Shown here piece after piece: positions 1 through 8,939 of a stretch of 64,000 nt of DNA (the first letter of the stretch is position 1; each line of letters opens with the position of its first letter). A program made the position numbers and the translations under genes. The notes beneath the pieces are model-generated. The model was not told where the DNA came from, made no database searches, and was given only the letters and a program-made list of their open reading frames with translations. Source of the stretch: Paramagnetospirillum marisnigri (lineage in GTDB: Bacteria > Pseudomonadota > Alphaproteobacteria > Rhodospirillales > Magnetospirillaceae); contig NZ_LWQT01000066.1 of NCBI RefSeq assembly GCF_001650715.1, positions 186,001 to 250,000 on the forward strand, in the 5' to 3' direction.

Positions 1-220
1 TCTGGTATTCGGCCTTGTCGGCGATGGGAGAAACCACCTTGTCGGATTTGAAGGTCTGGAACTTGACGGCGTCGGCTCCGGCCGCCGCCGCCGCATCGAC
101 TAACTCCAGGGCCAAGGCCAACTTACCGTTGTGATTGATTCCCGCCTCCGCAATCACGAAGCAGGGCGCATCGCATCCAACGGGCCTGCCCAGGACCTTG
201 AATTGCCCCTTGGCGATCAT
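1..220 (-). CDS. neuB: NeuB-family nonulosonic acid synthase, N-terminal part (runs off left edge)
   Basis: Only the first 73 residues are in the window. NeuB-family enzymes condense phosphoenolpyruvate with an amino-hexose to make a nine-carbon acid (sialic, legionaminic or pseudaminic acid). The visible part begins MIAKGQFKVLG and carries the family opening IAEAGINHNG, then DAVKFQTFK; the homologue at 51081 has IAEAGVNHNG and VVKFQSF at the same places. The ATG follows a good ribosome site (AAGGGTGA on the minus strand). The substrate cannot be read from this fragment. It is divergent from the arsenic operon, so a separate glycan locus probably lies to the left. Confidence 0.85.
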   Translation of the reverse strand, partial: MIAKGQFKVLGRPVGCDAPCFVIAEAGINHNGKLALALELVDAAAAAGADAVKFQTFKSDKVVSPIADKAEYQ

Positions 221-431
221 TTCACCCTTCTCCCAGCTTCTTCGCGCTGACTGCATGCGCCGGTATCGCCACCATGGGGGCAATTATGCCTCTCCGTGGT
301 CGAGCCTTCCAGCACTACCGTCTGAGCGGGCCAGGATCAAAATCCAATTGGCCCGCTAGCCGCAGCCTAGGTCGTGAACGCCGCTGGTGCCTAGAGACAA
401 GGCCCGGTCGTCCTTGCTTTCGCCGCGTCAC

Positions 432-462
432 GAATGTATCATTTTACCATTCATCGAAATGA
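432..462. promoter_or_regulatory. Likely ArsR operator/promoter of the arsenic operon
   Basis: An AT-rich island in GC-rich DNA lies 16-46 bases before arsR. It contains two overlapping inverted repeats: TCATTT (439-444) with AAATGA (457-462), and GAATG (432-436) with CATTC (448-452). ArsR-family repressors bind imperfect inverted repeats of this kind in the promoter of their own operon and release them when As(III) binds. The operator role is inferred from position and symmetry; no clear -35/-10 pair was assigned. The rest of the 221-477 gap shows nothing recognisable. Confidence 0.5.
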
Positions 463-477
463 CGGTAGCGTTTCCCC

Positions 478-894
478 ATGCTCGAGACATTCGAAACCGT
501 CGCCAAGGCCGTCGCCGACCCCAGTCGGGTCCGCATCCTGAAACTGCTGGAAAGCGGCGAGCTCTGCGTCTGTCAGATCACCACGGTGCTGGAGCTTGCG
601 CCCGCCACCGTGTCCAAGCATCTGGCGGCGCTGAAGACCGCCGGACTGGTCCAGCAGCGCCGGGACGGCAAATGGGTCTATTACCGCCTGGCCGAACGCG
701 ACTTCAACGCCTATGCCCGGTGCTTCCTCGATCTGCTGGGGGCCTCCTTGAAGGACGACCCCACCACGGCCGAGGATCGCCGGGTCCTGGCGCTGGTCAA
801 CGCGGTGCCGGTCCAGGTCCTGTGCGACCAGGGGCGGGCGGCGCTGGTGTCGATGGCTCGGGCGGAATCCACCTGCTGTGGGGGACCACCATGA
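478..894 (+). CDS. arsR: ArsR/SmtB-family arsenic-responsive repressor
   Basis: A 138-residue winged-helix repressor that should block the ars operon until trivalent arsenic or antimony binds. The N-terminal half is a typical ArsR fold (KAVADPSRVRILKLL, then the recognition helix region APATVSKHLAALK). The metal-binding motif is ELCVCQI, with Cys30 and Cys32 at the start of the DNA-binding helix as in classical ArsR. A C-terminal Cys-Cys pair (STCCGGPP) may add a further ligand. Its stop overlaps the next start (ATGA), so it is the first gene of the operon. The specific metal is inferred from its neighbours. Confidence 0.93.
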   Translation: MLETFETVAKAVADPSRVRILKLLESGELCVCQITTVLELAPATVSKHLAALKTAGLVQQRRDGKWVYYRLAERDFNAYARCFLDLLGASLKDDPTTAEDRRVLALVNAVPVQVLCDQGRAALVSMARAESTCCGGPP

Positions 895-1391
895 GCGAGA
901 AGACCTTTAATGTCTTGTTCCTGTGCACCGGCAATTCGGCGCGCTCCATCATGGCCGAGGCCATTCTCAACCGCGAGGGCGGCAGCAAGTTCCAGGCGTT
1001 CAGCGCCGGCAGCCAGCCCAAGGGCCATATCGATCCGACGGTTCTCAATCTGCTGAAGAAGCTGAACTTCCCCGCCGATAGCTTCCGATCCAAGTCATGG
1101 GAGGAGTTCGCCCGGCCGGGGGCGCCCGAGCTGGATTTCGTCTTCACCGTTTGCGACAACGCCGCCGGGGAGGTCTGCCCGGTCTGGCCGGGTCAACCCA
1201 TGACCGCACATTGGGGCGTGCCCGACCCCGCCGGGTTCGAGGGCAGCGCCGTCGAGAAGGCGGCCTTTGCCGCCGATGTGATGCGCATGCTGAACAACCG
1301 CATCAGCGTCTTCACCGCCCTGCCGATCCACTCCCTTGATCGTCTCGCGCTGCAAAAACATCTGGACGAGATCGGCAAACCCCGGACCTGA
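891..1391 (+). CDS. arsC: Arsenate reductase, low-molecular-weight phosphatase type (first copy)
   Basis: A 166-residue cytoplasmic enzyme that reduces As(V) to As(III) for export. It has the phosphatase-like P-loop CTGNSARS (nucleophile Cys12, CX5R) and the redox pair in CDNAAGEVC (Cys88 and Cys96), the layout of thioredoxin-coupled ArsC rather than the glutaredoxin type. The ATG at 891 overlaps the arsR stop and fixes the start; the same frame runs open upstream to 387, but that would overlap arsR entirely. It carries about 15 extra C-terminal residues compared with the second copy just downstream. Confidence 0.93.
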   Translation: MSEKTFNVLFLCTGNSARSIMAEAILNREGGSKFQAFSAGSQPKGHIDPTVLNLLKKLNFPADSFRSKSWEEFARPGAPELDFVFTVCDNAAGEVCPVWPGQPMTAHWGVPDPAGFEGSAVEKAAFAADVMRMLNNRISVFTALPIHSLDRLALQKHLDEIGKPRT

Positions 1392-1413
1392 CCAACGCGA
1401 CAAGGTAATATCC

Positions 1414-1872
1414 ATGACCGACAAGCCCATCAATGTTCTGGTTCTTTGCACCGGCAATTCCGCCCGCTCCGTGCTGGGCGAGGCCTTGATCAACCATCTG
1501 GGCGGGGCTAAGTGGAAGGCCTATAGCGCTGGCAGCAAGCCGGTGGGCCGGGTCAATCCCTTCTCCCTGGAAATCCTGGCGGAGAAGGGGCTGCCGACCG
1601 AGGGCTACCGCTCCAAGTCGTGGGATGAATTCGCCGCCCCCGACGCCCCCAAGATGGATCTGGTCATCACCGTCTGCGACAACGCGGCCGGTGAAGTCTG
1701 CCCCATCTGGCCGGGCCATCCCGCCAAGGTCCATCTGGGTTTTCCCGATCCGGCCGACGCCAAGGGCAGCCACGAGGAGCAACTGGCCGAGTTCCGCAAG
1801 GTCTATGCCATGATCGAGACCAAGATCCGGCGCCTGATTGAATTGGGGCCGGATCGGGCCGCCGAGGTCTGA
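1414..1872 (+). CDS. arsC: Arsenate reductase, low-molecular-weight phosphatase type (second copy)
   Basis: A 152-residue paralogue of the preceding gene with the same catalytic elements: CTGNSARS (CX5R loop) and CDNAAGEVC. The two share the frame FRSKSWEEF / YRSKSWDEF and the CPxWPG stretch, so they look like a tandem duplication that has since diverged. The ATG at 1414 is chosen because family similarity (INVLVLCTGNS) starts right after it; the open frame reaches back to 1336 inside the previous gene. Both copies keep every cysteine needed, so both should be active; whether they differ in reductant or substrate cannot be told. Confidence 0.92.
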   Translation: MTDKPINVLVLCTGNSARSVLGEALINHLGGAKWKAYSAGSKPVGRVNPFSLEILAEKGLPTEGYRSKSWDEFAAPDAPKMDLVITVCDNAAGEVCPIWPGHPAKVHLGFPDPADAKGSHEEQLAEFRKVYAMIETKIRRLIELGPDRAAEV

Positions 1873-1873
1873 G

Positions 1874-2899
1874 ATGAACCTGTTCGAACGCTATCTGACG
1901 CTCTGGGTGGGTCTGTGCATCGTGGTCGGCGTGGCGCTGGGCCATTGGCTGCCGGGGCCGTTCCAGGCCATCGGCCGGTTGGAGCTGGCCCAGGTCAATC
2001 TGCCCGTCGCGGTACTGATCTGGCTGATGATCATCCCCATGCTGCTGAAGATCGACTTCGGCGCCCTGCATCAGGTCAAGGAGCATTGGAAGGGCATCGG
2101 CGTGACGCTCTTCATCAACTGGGGCGTCAAGCCGTTCTCCATGGCGCTGCTGGGCTGGGTGTTCATCAGCCACCTGTTCAAGCCCTATCTGCCCGCCGAC
2201 CAGATCGAGTCCTATATCGCCGGGCTGATCCTGCTGGCCGCCGCGCCCTGCACCGCCATGGTCTTCGTGTGGTCCAACCTGACCAATGGCGAGCCCCATT
2301 TCACCCTGTCCCAGGTGGCGGTCAACGACCTGATCATGGTCTTCGCCTTCGCGCCGCTGGTCGGGTTACTGCTGGGCCTATCCGCCATCACCGTGCCGTG
2401 GGACACCTTGTTCCTGTCGGTGGTGCTCTACATCGTGGTGCCGGTGATGGTGGCGCAAGCCTGGCGCAAGGCCCTGCTGGCCCGCGGCCCGCAAGCCCTG
2501 GCCGCCACCCTGGCCAGGCTGGGGCCGGTCTCGCTGGTGGCGTTGCTCACCACCCTGGTGCTGCTGTTCGGCTTCCAGGGCGAGCAGATCATCAAGCAGC
2601 CGCTGGTCATCCTCATGCTGGCGGTGCCCATCACCATCCAGGTCTATTTCAATTCCGGCCTGGCCTATCTGCTGAACAAGACGCTGGGCGTCGCCCATTG
2701 CGTCGCCGGGCCGTCGGCCCTGATCGGAGCCAGCAACTTCTTCGAACTGGCCGTCGCTGCCGCCATCTCCCTGTTCGGCTTCCAGTCGGGCGCCGCCCTG
2801 GCCACCGTGGTCGGCGTGCTGATCGAGGTGCCGGTGATGCTGTCGGTGGTGAAGATCGTCAATGCCAGCAAGGGCTGGTACGAAAGGAAATCATCATGA
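1874..2899 (+). CDS. acr3: ACR3-family arsenite efflux permease
   Basis: A 341-residue inner-membrane protein with about ten hydrophobic segments. It belongs to the ACR3 group of arsenite carriers (not the larger ArsB group), recognised by MNLFERYLTLWV, KPFSMALLGW and the segment LLAAAPCTAMVFVWS, which holds the conserved arsenite-handling cysteine (about Cys126). It pumps As(III) out, either alone with the proton motive force or together with the ArsA ATPase encoded three frames downstream. The start lies one base after the arsC stop, and its own stop overlaps the arsD start (ATGA). Confidence 0.93.
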   Translation: MNLFERYLTLWVGLCIVVGVALGHWLPGPFQAIGRLELAQVNLPVAVLIWLMIIPMLLKIDFGALHQVKEHWKGIGVTLFINWGVKPFSMALLGWVFISHLFKPYLPADQIESYIAGLILLAAAPCTAMVFVWSNLTNGEPHFTLSQVAVNDLIMVFAFAPLVGLLLGLSAITVPWDTLFLSVVLYIVVPVMVAQAWRKALLARGPQALAATLARLGPVSLVALLTTLVLLFGFQGEQIIKQPLVILMLAVPITIQVYFNSGLAYLLNKTLGVAHCVAGPSALIGASNFFELAVAAAISLFGFQSGAALATVVGVLIEVPVMLSVVKIVNASKGWYERKSS

Positions 2900-3267
2900 C
2901 CAAGCTCGACGTCTATGATCCCGCCATGTGCTGCTCCACCGGCGTCTGCGGCCCCGAGGTCGACCCGGCCCTGGTGGCCTTCGCCGCCGACCTGAAATGG
3001 CTGGCCGAGCAGGGCATCACCGTCCAGCGCTACAATCTGGGCACCGAGCCCCAGGCCTTCGCCGCCAATCCCCAGGTGCTCAAGGAGATGGAGGCCGGCA
3101 TGGACCGCCTGCCGATCCTCGCCGTGGACGGCCATATCGTTTCCACCGGCATCTACCTCACCCGCGACCAGTTGGCGGCCAAGCTCGGTCTGGCGGCCAA
3201 GCCGAAGATCACCATCAAGGCCGACGGCTCCTCGTCCTGCTGCTCGCCCAAATCCGGGTGCTGCTGA
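2896..3267 (+). CDS. arsD: ArsD arsenite metallochaperone
   Basis: A 123-residue cytoplasmic protein that hands As(III) to the ArsA ATPase. The As-binding site Cys12, Cys13 and Cys18 is present in MCCSTGVCG, and two further pairs lie at the C-terminus (SSSCCSPKSGCC), as in the best-studied ArsD. The conserved segments LPILAVDGHIV and YLTRDQL confirm the family. Start and stop overlap the neighbouring genes by 4 and 1 bases, so acr3, arsD and arsA are translationally coupled. Confidence 0.95.
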   Translation: MTKLDVYDPAMCCSTGVCGPEVDPALVAFAADLKWLAEQGITVQRYNLGTEPQAFAANPQVLKEMEAGMDRLPILAVDGHIVSTGIYLTRDQLAAKLGLAAKPKITIKADGSSSCCSPKSGCC

Positions 3268-4973
3268 TGGCCTTGCCATCCGTCGACATCCGCATCCTGT
3301 TCTTCACCGGCAAGGGCGGCGTCGGCAAGACCTCGCTGTCCTGCGCCACCGGCCTCGCCCTGGCCGAGGCGGGCCGCCAGGTGCTGATCGTCAGCACCGA
3401 TCCGGCCTCCAATCTGGACGAGGTGCTGGGGGCGACACTGTCCCAGGCTCCCACCGCCATTCCCGGCGCGCCGGGGCTGTTCGCCCTGAACATCGACCCC
3501 GAGGCCGCCGCCCGCGATTACCGCGAGCGCATGGTCGGCCCCTATCGCGGCATCCTGCCCGCCGCCGCCATCGCCAGCATGGAGGAGCAGTTCTCCGGCG
3601 CCTGCACGGTGGAGATCGCCGCTTTCGACGAATTCGCCAAGCTGCTGGGCGATCCCGCCGCGACGACGGACTTCGATCATGTCATCTTCGACACCGCGCC
3701 CACCGGCCATACGCTGCGCCTGCTGACCCTGCCCTCGGCCTGGACCGAGTTCATCGCGTCGTCGACCGGCGGCGCCTCCTGCCTGGGGCCGCTGGCGGGG
3801 CTGGAGAAGCAGAAGGCGCTCTATGCCGCCACCGTCGCCCAACTGGCCGATGCCGGGGCCACCACCCTGGTGCTGGTCAGCCGCCCGGAACACTCGGCGC
3901 TGCGCGAGGCCGAGCGGACCCGGGGCGAATTGGCCGAACTTGGCGTCACCAATCTGCGCCTGGCGCTGAACGGCGTCTTCACCGCCGCCAAGCCGGGTGA
4001 CGCCATCGCCGAAGCCATGACGGCGCGCGGTCGCCAAGCCCTGGCGGCCATGCCTCCCGGATTGGCCCGGCTGCCCCGCACCGACACACCGTTCCTGCCC
4101 CGGGGCACCGTGGGGCTCGATTCGCTCAGGGCCATGGGCGCCGACAGGATCAGCGCCCCGCCCAGCTATCTGCCCATGCCCGAGATCGCCATGCCCGGCG
4201 GTCTGGACGCCCTGGTGGCCGAGATCGCCGCCGCCGGTCATGGCGTGGTCATGACCATGGGCAAGGGTGGCGTCGGCAAGACCAGCGTCGCCGCCGCCGT
4301 GGCGGTCGCCCTGGCCCGTCTCGGCCACACCGTGACCTTGTCCACCACCGACCCGGCCGCCCATGTCCAGGACGCGGTCGAGGGTAAGGTTCCCGGCCTG
4401 ACCGTGACGCGCATCGACCCGGAACGGGAAGTCGCGGCCTATCGCGACGAGGTGCTGGCCAAGGCGGGCGGCGGCCTCGACATGGCCGGACGCGCCATGC
4501 TGGAAGAGGATCTGCGCTCGCCCTGCACCGAGGAAATCGCGGTGTTCCGCGCCTTTTCCCGCACGGTGGACGAGGGCAAGGACCGCTTCGTCATCCTGGA
4601 CACCGCCCCCACCGGCCATACCATCTTGCTGCTGGACGCCGCCGAGGCCTATCACCGCGAGGTACTGCGCACCCAGGCCGAGATGCCCGACGCGGTGCGT
4701 TCGCTGCTGCCGCGGCTGCGCGACCCGGCCTTCACCCGGACCATCATCGTCACCCTGGCCGAGGCGACGCCGGTGCACGAGGCCGAGCGGCTGCAGGCCG
4801 ATCTCGCCCGCGCCGGCATCACCCCCTTCGCCTGGGTGGTCAATCAAAGCCTGCTGGCCAGCGGCACCACCGACCCGCTGCTGGCGCAGCGGGGAACCTA
4901 TGAAGTGCCGTTCATCGAGCGGGTGGTCGGCAATCCGTCCCGGCGAACCGCCCTGATCCCCTGGACCGCCTGA
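3267..4973 (+). CDS. arsA: ArsA arsenite-transporting ATPase (two-domain form)
   Basis: A 568-residue soluble ATPase that energises arsenite extrusion through the partner permease. It has two homologous halves, each with a deviant Walker A loop (GKGGVGKTS near residues 15-23 and again near 332-340) and the signature DTAPTGHT. The three metal-site cysteines of bacterial ArsA are visible in SGACTVEI, GGASCLGP and SPCTEEI. The length matches the normal tandem form. It is the last gene of the ars operon; a 100-base gap follows before an unrelated gene. Confidence 0.95.
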   Translation: MALPSVDIRILFFTGKGGVGKTSLSCATGLALAEAGRQVLIVSTDPASNLDEVLGATLSQAPTAIPGAPGLFALNIDPEAAARDYRERMVGPYRGILPAAAIASMEEQFSGACTVEIAAFDEFAKLLGDPAATTDFDHVIFDTAPTGHTLRLLTLPSAWTEFIASSTGGASCLGPLAGLEKQKALYAATVAQLADAGATTLVLVSRPEHSALREAERTRGELAELGVTNLRLALNGVFTAAKPGDAIAEAMTARGRQALAAMPPGLARLPRTDTPFLPRGTVGLDSLRAMGADRISAPPSYLPMPEIAMPGGLDALVAEIAAAGHGVVMTMGKGGVGKTSVAAAVAVALARLGHTVTLSTTDPAAHVQDAVEGKVPGLTVTRIDPEREVAAYRDEVLAKAGGGLDMAGRAMLEEDLRSPCTEEIAVFRAFSRTVDEGKDRFVILDTAPTGHTILLLDAAEAYHREVLRTQAEMPDAVRSLLPRLRDPAFTRTIIVTLAEATPVHEAERLQADLARAGITPFAWVVNQSLLASGTTDPLLAQRGTYEVPFIERVVGNPSRRTALIPWTA

Positions 4974-5019
4974 CCCCGCCCCGCCCTGCCAACGGCTATG
5001 GCTGGACAGATGCCGGACG

Positions 5020-5048
5020 AGGCGTATCATCCCCAGGCGTATCATCCC
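5020..5048 (+). repeat. Tandem 15-base direct repeat
   Basis: The unit AGGCGTATCATCCC occurs twice head to tail (5020-5034 and 5035-5048), ending about 28 bases before the methyltransferase start. Two closely spaced copies on one DNA face could be a regulator site or a simple slippage duplication; the sequence does not decide. Confidence 0.6.
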
Positions 5049-5076
5049 ATGTCGCCGCTTTTTCCGGAGACCGAGC

Positions 5077-5844
5077 TTGACCACCGAGAACGACCCCATG
5101 GCACCGGGAAGTGCGTTCCTGACCTATATGGGATCGGGCTTTTCCCAGATCGCGGGCTGGGCCGGACAACCGTCTTCCGTGGTGTTCATGGGCCATTTCA
5201 AGACCCTGTTCGACCAGCACGGCGTGACCGGGGGCGCCTGCGAGATCGGTGTCCATCATGGCAAATACCTGATCGCGCTTCACAACATCCTGGCGCCCGC
5301 CCGCTCCCTGGGCATCGACGTCTTCGACGACCAGGACAAGAATGTGGACGGCTCGGGCAAGGGCTCGTTCGACATCACCCGCACCAATGTGAACCGCTAT
5401 GTGCTGGACCCCGCCAGCGTCACCCTGATGACCAGGGACAGCCTTGCCATCAACGCCGCCGAGCAGGTGGCGATCCAGGCCGAGTTCGGCCGCTTCGCCT
5501 TTTTCAGCATCGATGGCGGCCATACCGCCTTGCACATCACCCATGATTTCTTCCTGGCCAGCGAACTGACCTCGCCCCACGGCATCATCGCGGTGGACGA
5601 TCTGTTTCATCCCGACTGGCCCGGCGTCACCGAAGGCATCCTGGCCGCCCTGGCCACCCGGCGCTCGCCCTTCGTGCCGCTGTTCATGACCCGCAAGAAG
5701 CTGATGCTCTGCCACTTCAGCGTGTTCGAACCCTATCGGGACTTCGTCCTCGCCACCTGCCGCGAGGTCTATGAGTTCGAACCCACCATGGTCACCCTGT
5801 GCGGCCAGGTCATTCCATCCCTGAATTTCGGATCGGAATACTAA
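5077..5844 (+). CDS. Class I SAM-dependent methyltransferase (Methyltransf_24 type)
   Basis: A 255-residue predicted soluble protein. A glycine-rich S-adenosylmethionine loop is seen in ACEIGVHHGKYL (near residues 53-65), and the later DGGHT motif (SIDGGHTALH) is typical of the Methyltransf_24 group, which methylates small molecules or sugars. The start used is a TTG with GGAGA seven bases upstream; an in-frame ATG seven codons later is the alternative. It stands alone between the ars operon and the kinase pair, so the context says little about its substrate. The call is at fold level only. Confidence 0.72.
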   Translation: MTTENDPMAPGSAFLTYMGSGFSQIAGWAGQPSSVVFMGHFKTLFDQHGVTGGACEIGVHHGKYLIALHNILAPARSLGIDVFDDQDKNVDGSGKGSFDITRTNVNRYVLDPASVTLMTRDSLAINAAEQVAIQAEFGRFAFFSIDGGHTALHITHDFFLASELTSPHGIIAVDDLFHPDWPGVTEGILAALATRRSPFVPLFMTRKKLMLCHFSVFEPYRDFVLATCREVYEFEPTMVTLCGQVIPSLNFGSEY

Positions 5845-6008
5845 CAGCCTCCCTTCCAGATCCCCTGGTTCGCCCATACATAAGCATAGATCGGCACGAT
5901 ATCGCCTGGCCTTGCTTGCCTCGCCCCCGCCAATGCCCTAAAAATAGGCAATTGGGGAGAGGGCAAGTATTTTAGTCAGATACCGCGAGCTGTCGGGGGC
6001 ATCGCCAT

Positions 6009-8939
6009 ATGTCCAAGGGTCTTGTCTTTGCAGAGAAACGCGCGCCGACGCCGGAATCCGGCGGCCGTCCCCCTTGGGTCATCCTGATCGTCGACGACGA
6101 CCGCGAGGTGCACGAGATCACCAAGCTGGCGCTGCGGAATTTTTCCTTCGGCGGCCGTCCGGCCTTGTTCCTCGACGCCTATTCCGGGGCCGAGGCCGAA
6201 GGCATCCTGGCCGCCGAGCCGCAGATCGCCCTGGTGCTGCTGGACGTGGTGATGGAAACCGACGATGCCGGCCTGCGGCTGGTGGAATTCATCCGCAACC
6301 AGCTGAAGAACCAGCGCGTGCGCATCGTGCTGCGCACCGGCCAGCCCGGCCAGGCACCGGAAAAGGACGTGATCGTCGCCTATGACATCAACGACTACAA
6401 GCCCAAGACCGAGCTGACCCAGGAACGCCTGTTCACCACCGTGGTGGCGGCGCTGCGCGCCTATGAGGACATCATGGCGCTGGAGCTGAACCGGCGCGGC
6501 CTGGAAAAGATCCTGGACGGCTCGGCCATGCTGTTCCAGTTGCGATCCCTGCAACTGTTCTCCGCCGGGGTCCTGAACCAATTATCCGCCTTGGTGGGCT
6601 GCCGCGAGGACGGACTGATCTGCGCCGTCAAGGACGACGCCCCGGCCGTGACCGCCGACCACATCACCATCCTGGCCGGATCGGGCCGGTTCGAGGACCG
6701 TATCGGCGGCTCGTTGCGCGAACTGGCGGACCCGGCGGCGCGCGATGCCCTGGTCGGCGCCCTGGCCCGACATCATTCCCATTACGGCGACAGCTTCCTG
6801 TGCCTGTACCTGCACAGCCCCAATTACCGCCATCTCGCCATCTATCTCGCCACCACCCACCCCATTCCCGAGGTGGAGCGCCAGTTGATCGAGGTGTTCG
6901 GCAGCAAGGTGGCGCTGGGCTACGATAATGTCCACCTGATCGAAGCCCTGGGCGAGCAGTTGCAGCACCTCAAGCGATCCGAGGAACGCTATGCCCTGGC
7001 GGCCAAGGGCGCCAACGAGGCGCTGTGGGACTGGATGACGGTGGCCCAGACCATCTATTTCAGCCCGCGCATGGAGGAGATCCTGGGCGTGGCGGCGGGC
7101 AGCCTCAACGGCTCGCCCCAGACCTGGCGCCAGCATGTTCATCCCGAGGACCGCGCCCTGTTCCAGGCCGGGTTGGACGAGGCCTGCGGGCGGCGCTCCG
7201 ATACCCTGGACCTGCAATTCCGCATGCGCCATGTCTCGGGGCAGACCCTGTGGGTCCGCATGCGCGGCGCCATCGGCTATGGCCCCGATGGCACGCCCAC
7301 CCGGCTGGTGGGGTCCCTGGGCGACATCACCGACCGCAAGCGCTATGAGCAGGAACGCCTGCGCTCGGCCGCCGCCGAGGCCGCCAGCGTCGCCAAGTCG
7401 GAATTCCTGGCGGTGATGAGCCACGAAATCCGCACCCCCATGAACGCCATCTTAGGGATGATCCGCCTGCTGCTGGACAGCGAGCTGGACGCCACCCAGC
7501 GCGATTACGCCGAGACCGTGCTGTCCTCGGGCGAGGTGCTGCTCAGCATCCTCAACGACATACTCGACCTGTCGCGCATCGAGGCGGGCAAGCTGGAACT
7601 GGAACGCCTCCCCTTCGACCTGCCCAAGGTGATCGACAGCATCGTCCATCTGATGGCGCCGCGCGCCAGGGAAAAGGGTCTGGCACTCCGCAATGGCAGT
7701 GCGCCCGGCGTTCCCGGGCGGCTGGTGGGCGATCCCACCCGCCTGCGCCAGATCCTGCTCAACCTGCTCAGCAACGCCATCAAGTTCACCGAACGGGGCG
7801 AGGTCGCGTTGCACCTGTCGGCGCATATGCAGCCGGACGGCATCCCCGCCCTGCGCATCGAGGTCAAGGACAGCGGCATCGGCATCGCGCCCGAGGCCCG
7901 CGCCCGTCTGTTCGGCAATTTCGTCCAGGCCGACACCACCATCTCCCGCCGCTTCGGCGGCACCGGCCTCGGCCTCGCCATCTGCCAGAATCTGGTGCGG
8001 CTGATGAATGGCGAGATCGGAGTCGACAGTGTCCCGGGCCAGGGCAGCACCTTCTGGTTCGTGATCCGCCTGCCGGTGGCCGAGCCCCAGGAGGAGGGGC
8101 AACCCGGCCCCAGCGCACCGGCCAAGACCCTTCCGCCGCTGCAGGTGCTGCTGGCCGAGGACAATCCAGTCAACCGCAAGGTGGCGACCCTGATCCTGGA
8201 GCGCTCCGGCCATCATGTCACCGGCGTGGTCAATGGCGCCCATGCCCTGCGCGCTGTGCAGGAGAGCCCCTTCGACATCGTGCTGATGGACATGCAGATG
8301 CCCGAGATGGACGGGCTGGAGGCCACCCGGCGCATCCGCGCCTTGGACGGCGATGTCGCCCGCATTCCCATCCTGGCCCTGACCGCCAATGCCCTGGCCG
8401 CCGAGTTTGAACGCTGCATGGCGGCGGGCATGGATGGCTTCGTCACCAAGCCGTTCCAGATCGAGCTGCTGTGGAGCGAGATCGCCCGGGTGCTGGCGGA
8501 AAAGGCCTCGGGCTCCACCCATGCGCCGCCCTCGGTTCCGCGCACTCCCCTGCTCGACCGGGCGGTGCTGCACGACCTTCAGGATCGCTTCAATCCCGAG
8601 CAGGTGGCGGGACTGCTGGCCGACTATGTCGAGGACGCCCGTGCCAAGCGCGCCGACTTCGCCCGCTGGGCCGCCGCCAGTGACCGCATGCGGGTCCAGG
8701 CGGAAGCCCGGGGCCTGAAGGAATCCTCGGCCAATTTCGGTCTGGTGTCGCTGCGCAATCTGGCCGAGGCGGTGGAACTGGCCTGCCAGGACGACCGCTG
8801 GGGCGACGCCCTGCATCTTCTGGCGGAACTGCCCGAACGACTGGACGAGACCGTGGCCGAGCTGCGGCGGCTGTTTCCCAGCGCCGATGCCGCCATCGGC
8901 CAGCGCCAGTTCCATGCCGAGGGCGGAGCATCGTCGTGA
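6009..8939 (+). CDS. Hybrid sensor histidine kinase: REC-DUF3369-PAS-HisKA-HATPase-REC-degenerate Hpt
   Basis: A 976-residue cytoplasmic signalling protein without membrane segments. Domains in order: receiver (acceptor Asp79 in LVLLDVVME); DUF3369 region (about 150-310); PAS (330-445); HisKA with phospho-His472 in [10 protein letters not shown]; HATPase_c with [15 protein letters not shown] and [10 protein letters not shown]; second receiver with Asp761 in [12 protein letters not shown]; and an Hpt-like C-terminus (about 850-950). In that last domain the usual AHxLKGSSAN motif reads [12 protein letters not shown], so the phosphoacceptor histidine is replaced by Arg901. The stop overlaps the next kinase gene, so the two probably form one signalling unit. 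The signal is unknown. Confidence 0.9.
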   Translation: MSKGLVFAEKRAPTPESGGRPPWVILIVDDDREVHEITKLALRNFSFGGRPALFLDAYSGAEAEGILAAEPQIALVLLDVVMETDDAGLRLVEFIRNQLKNQRVRIVLRTGQPGQAPEKDVIVAYDINDYKPKTELTQERLFTTVVAALRAYEDIMALELNRRGLEKILDGSAMLFQLRSLQLFSAGVLNQLSALVGCREDGLICAVKDDAPAVTADHITILAGSGRFEDRIGGSLRELADPAARDALVGALARHHSHYGDSFLCLYLHSPNYRHLAIYLATTHPIPEVERQLIEVFGSKVALGYDNVHLIEALGEQLQHLKRSEERYALAAKGANEALWDWMTVAQTIYFSPRMEEILGVAAGSLNGSPQTWRQHVHPEDRALFQAGLDEACGRRSDTLDLQFRMRHVSGQTLWVRMRGAIGYGPDGTPTRLVGSLGDITDRKRYEQERLRSAAAEAASVAKSEFLAVMSHEIRTPMNAILGMIRLLLDSELDATQRDYAETVLSSGEVLLSILNDILDLSRIEAGKLELERLPFDLPKVIDSIVHLMAPRAREKGLALRNGSAPGVPGRLVGDPTRLRQILLNLLSNAIKFTERGEVALHLSAHMQPDGIPALRIEVKDSGIGIAPEARARLFGNFVQADTTISRRFGGTGLGLAICQNLVRLMNGEIGVDSVPGQGSTFWFVIRLPVAEPQEEGQPGPSAPAKTLPPLQVLLAEDNPVNRKVATLILERSGHHVTGVVNGAHALRAVQESPFDIVLMDMQMPEMDGLEATRRIRALDGDVARIPILALTANALAAEFERCMAAGMDGFVTKPFQIELLWSEIARVLAEKASGSTHAPPSVPRTPLLDRAVLHDLQDRFNPEQVAGLLADYVEDARAKRADFARWAAASDRMRVQAEARGLKESSANFGLVSLRNLAEAVELACQDDRWGDALHLLAELPERLDETVAELRRLFPSADAAIGQRQFHAEGGASS

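Noticed and set aside
387..890. N-terminal extension of the first arsC frame
   Set aside because: It would lie entirely inside arsR; the ATG at 891 with ATGA coupling begins exactly where ArsC similarity starts.
3153..5099. A 648-codon open frame on the minus strand
   Set aside because: It is antisense to arsA across its length, is rich in Gly/Gln/His as expected for a shadow of GC-rich coding DNA, and has no recognisable domain.
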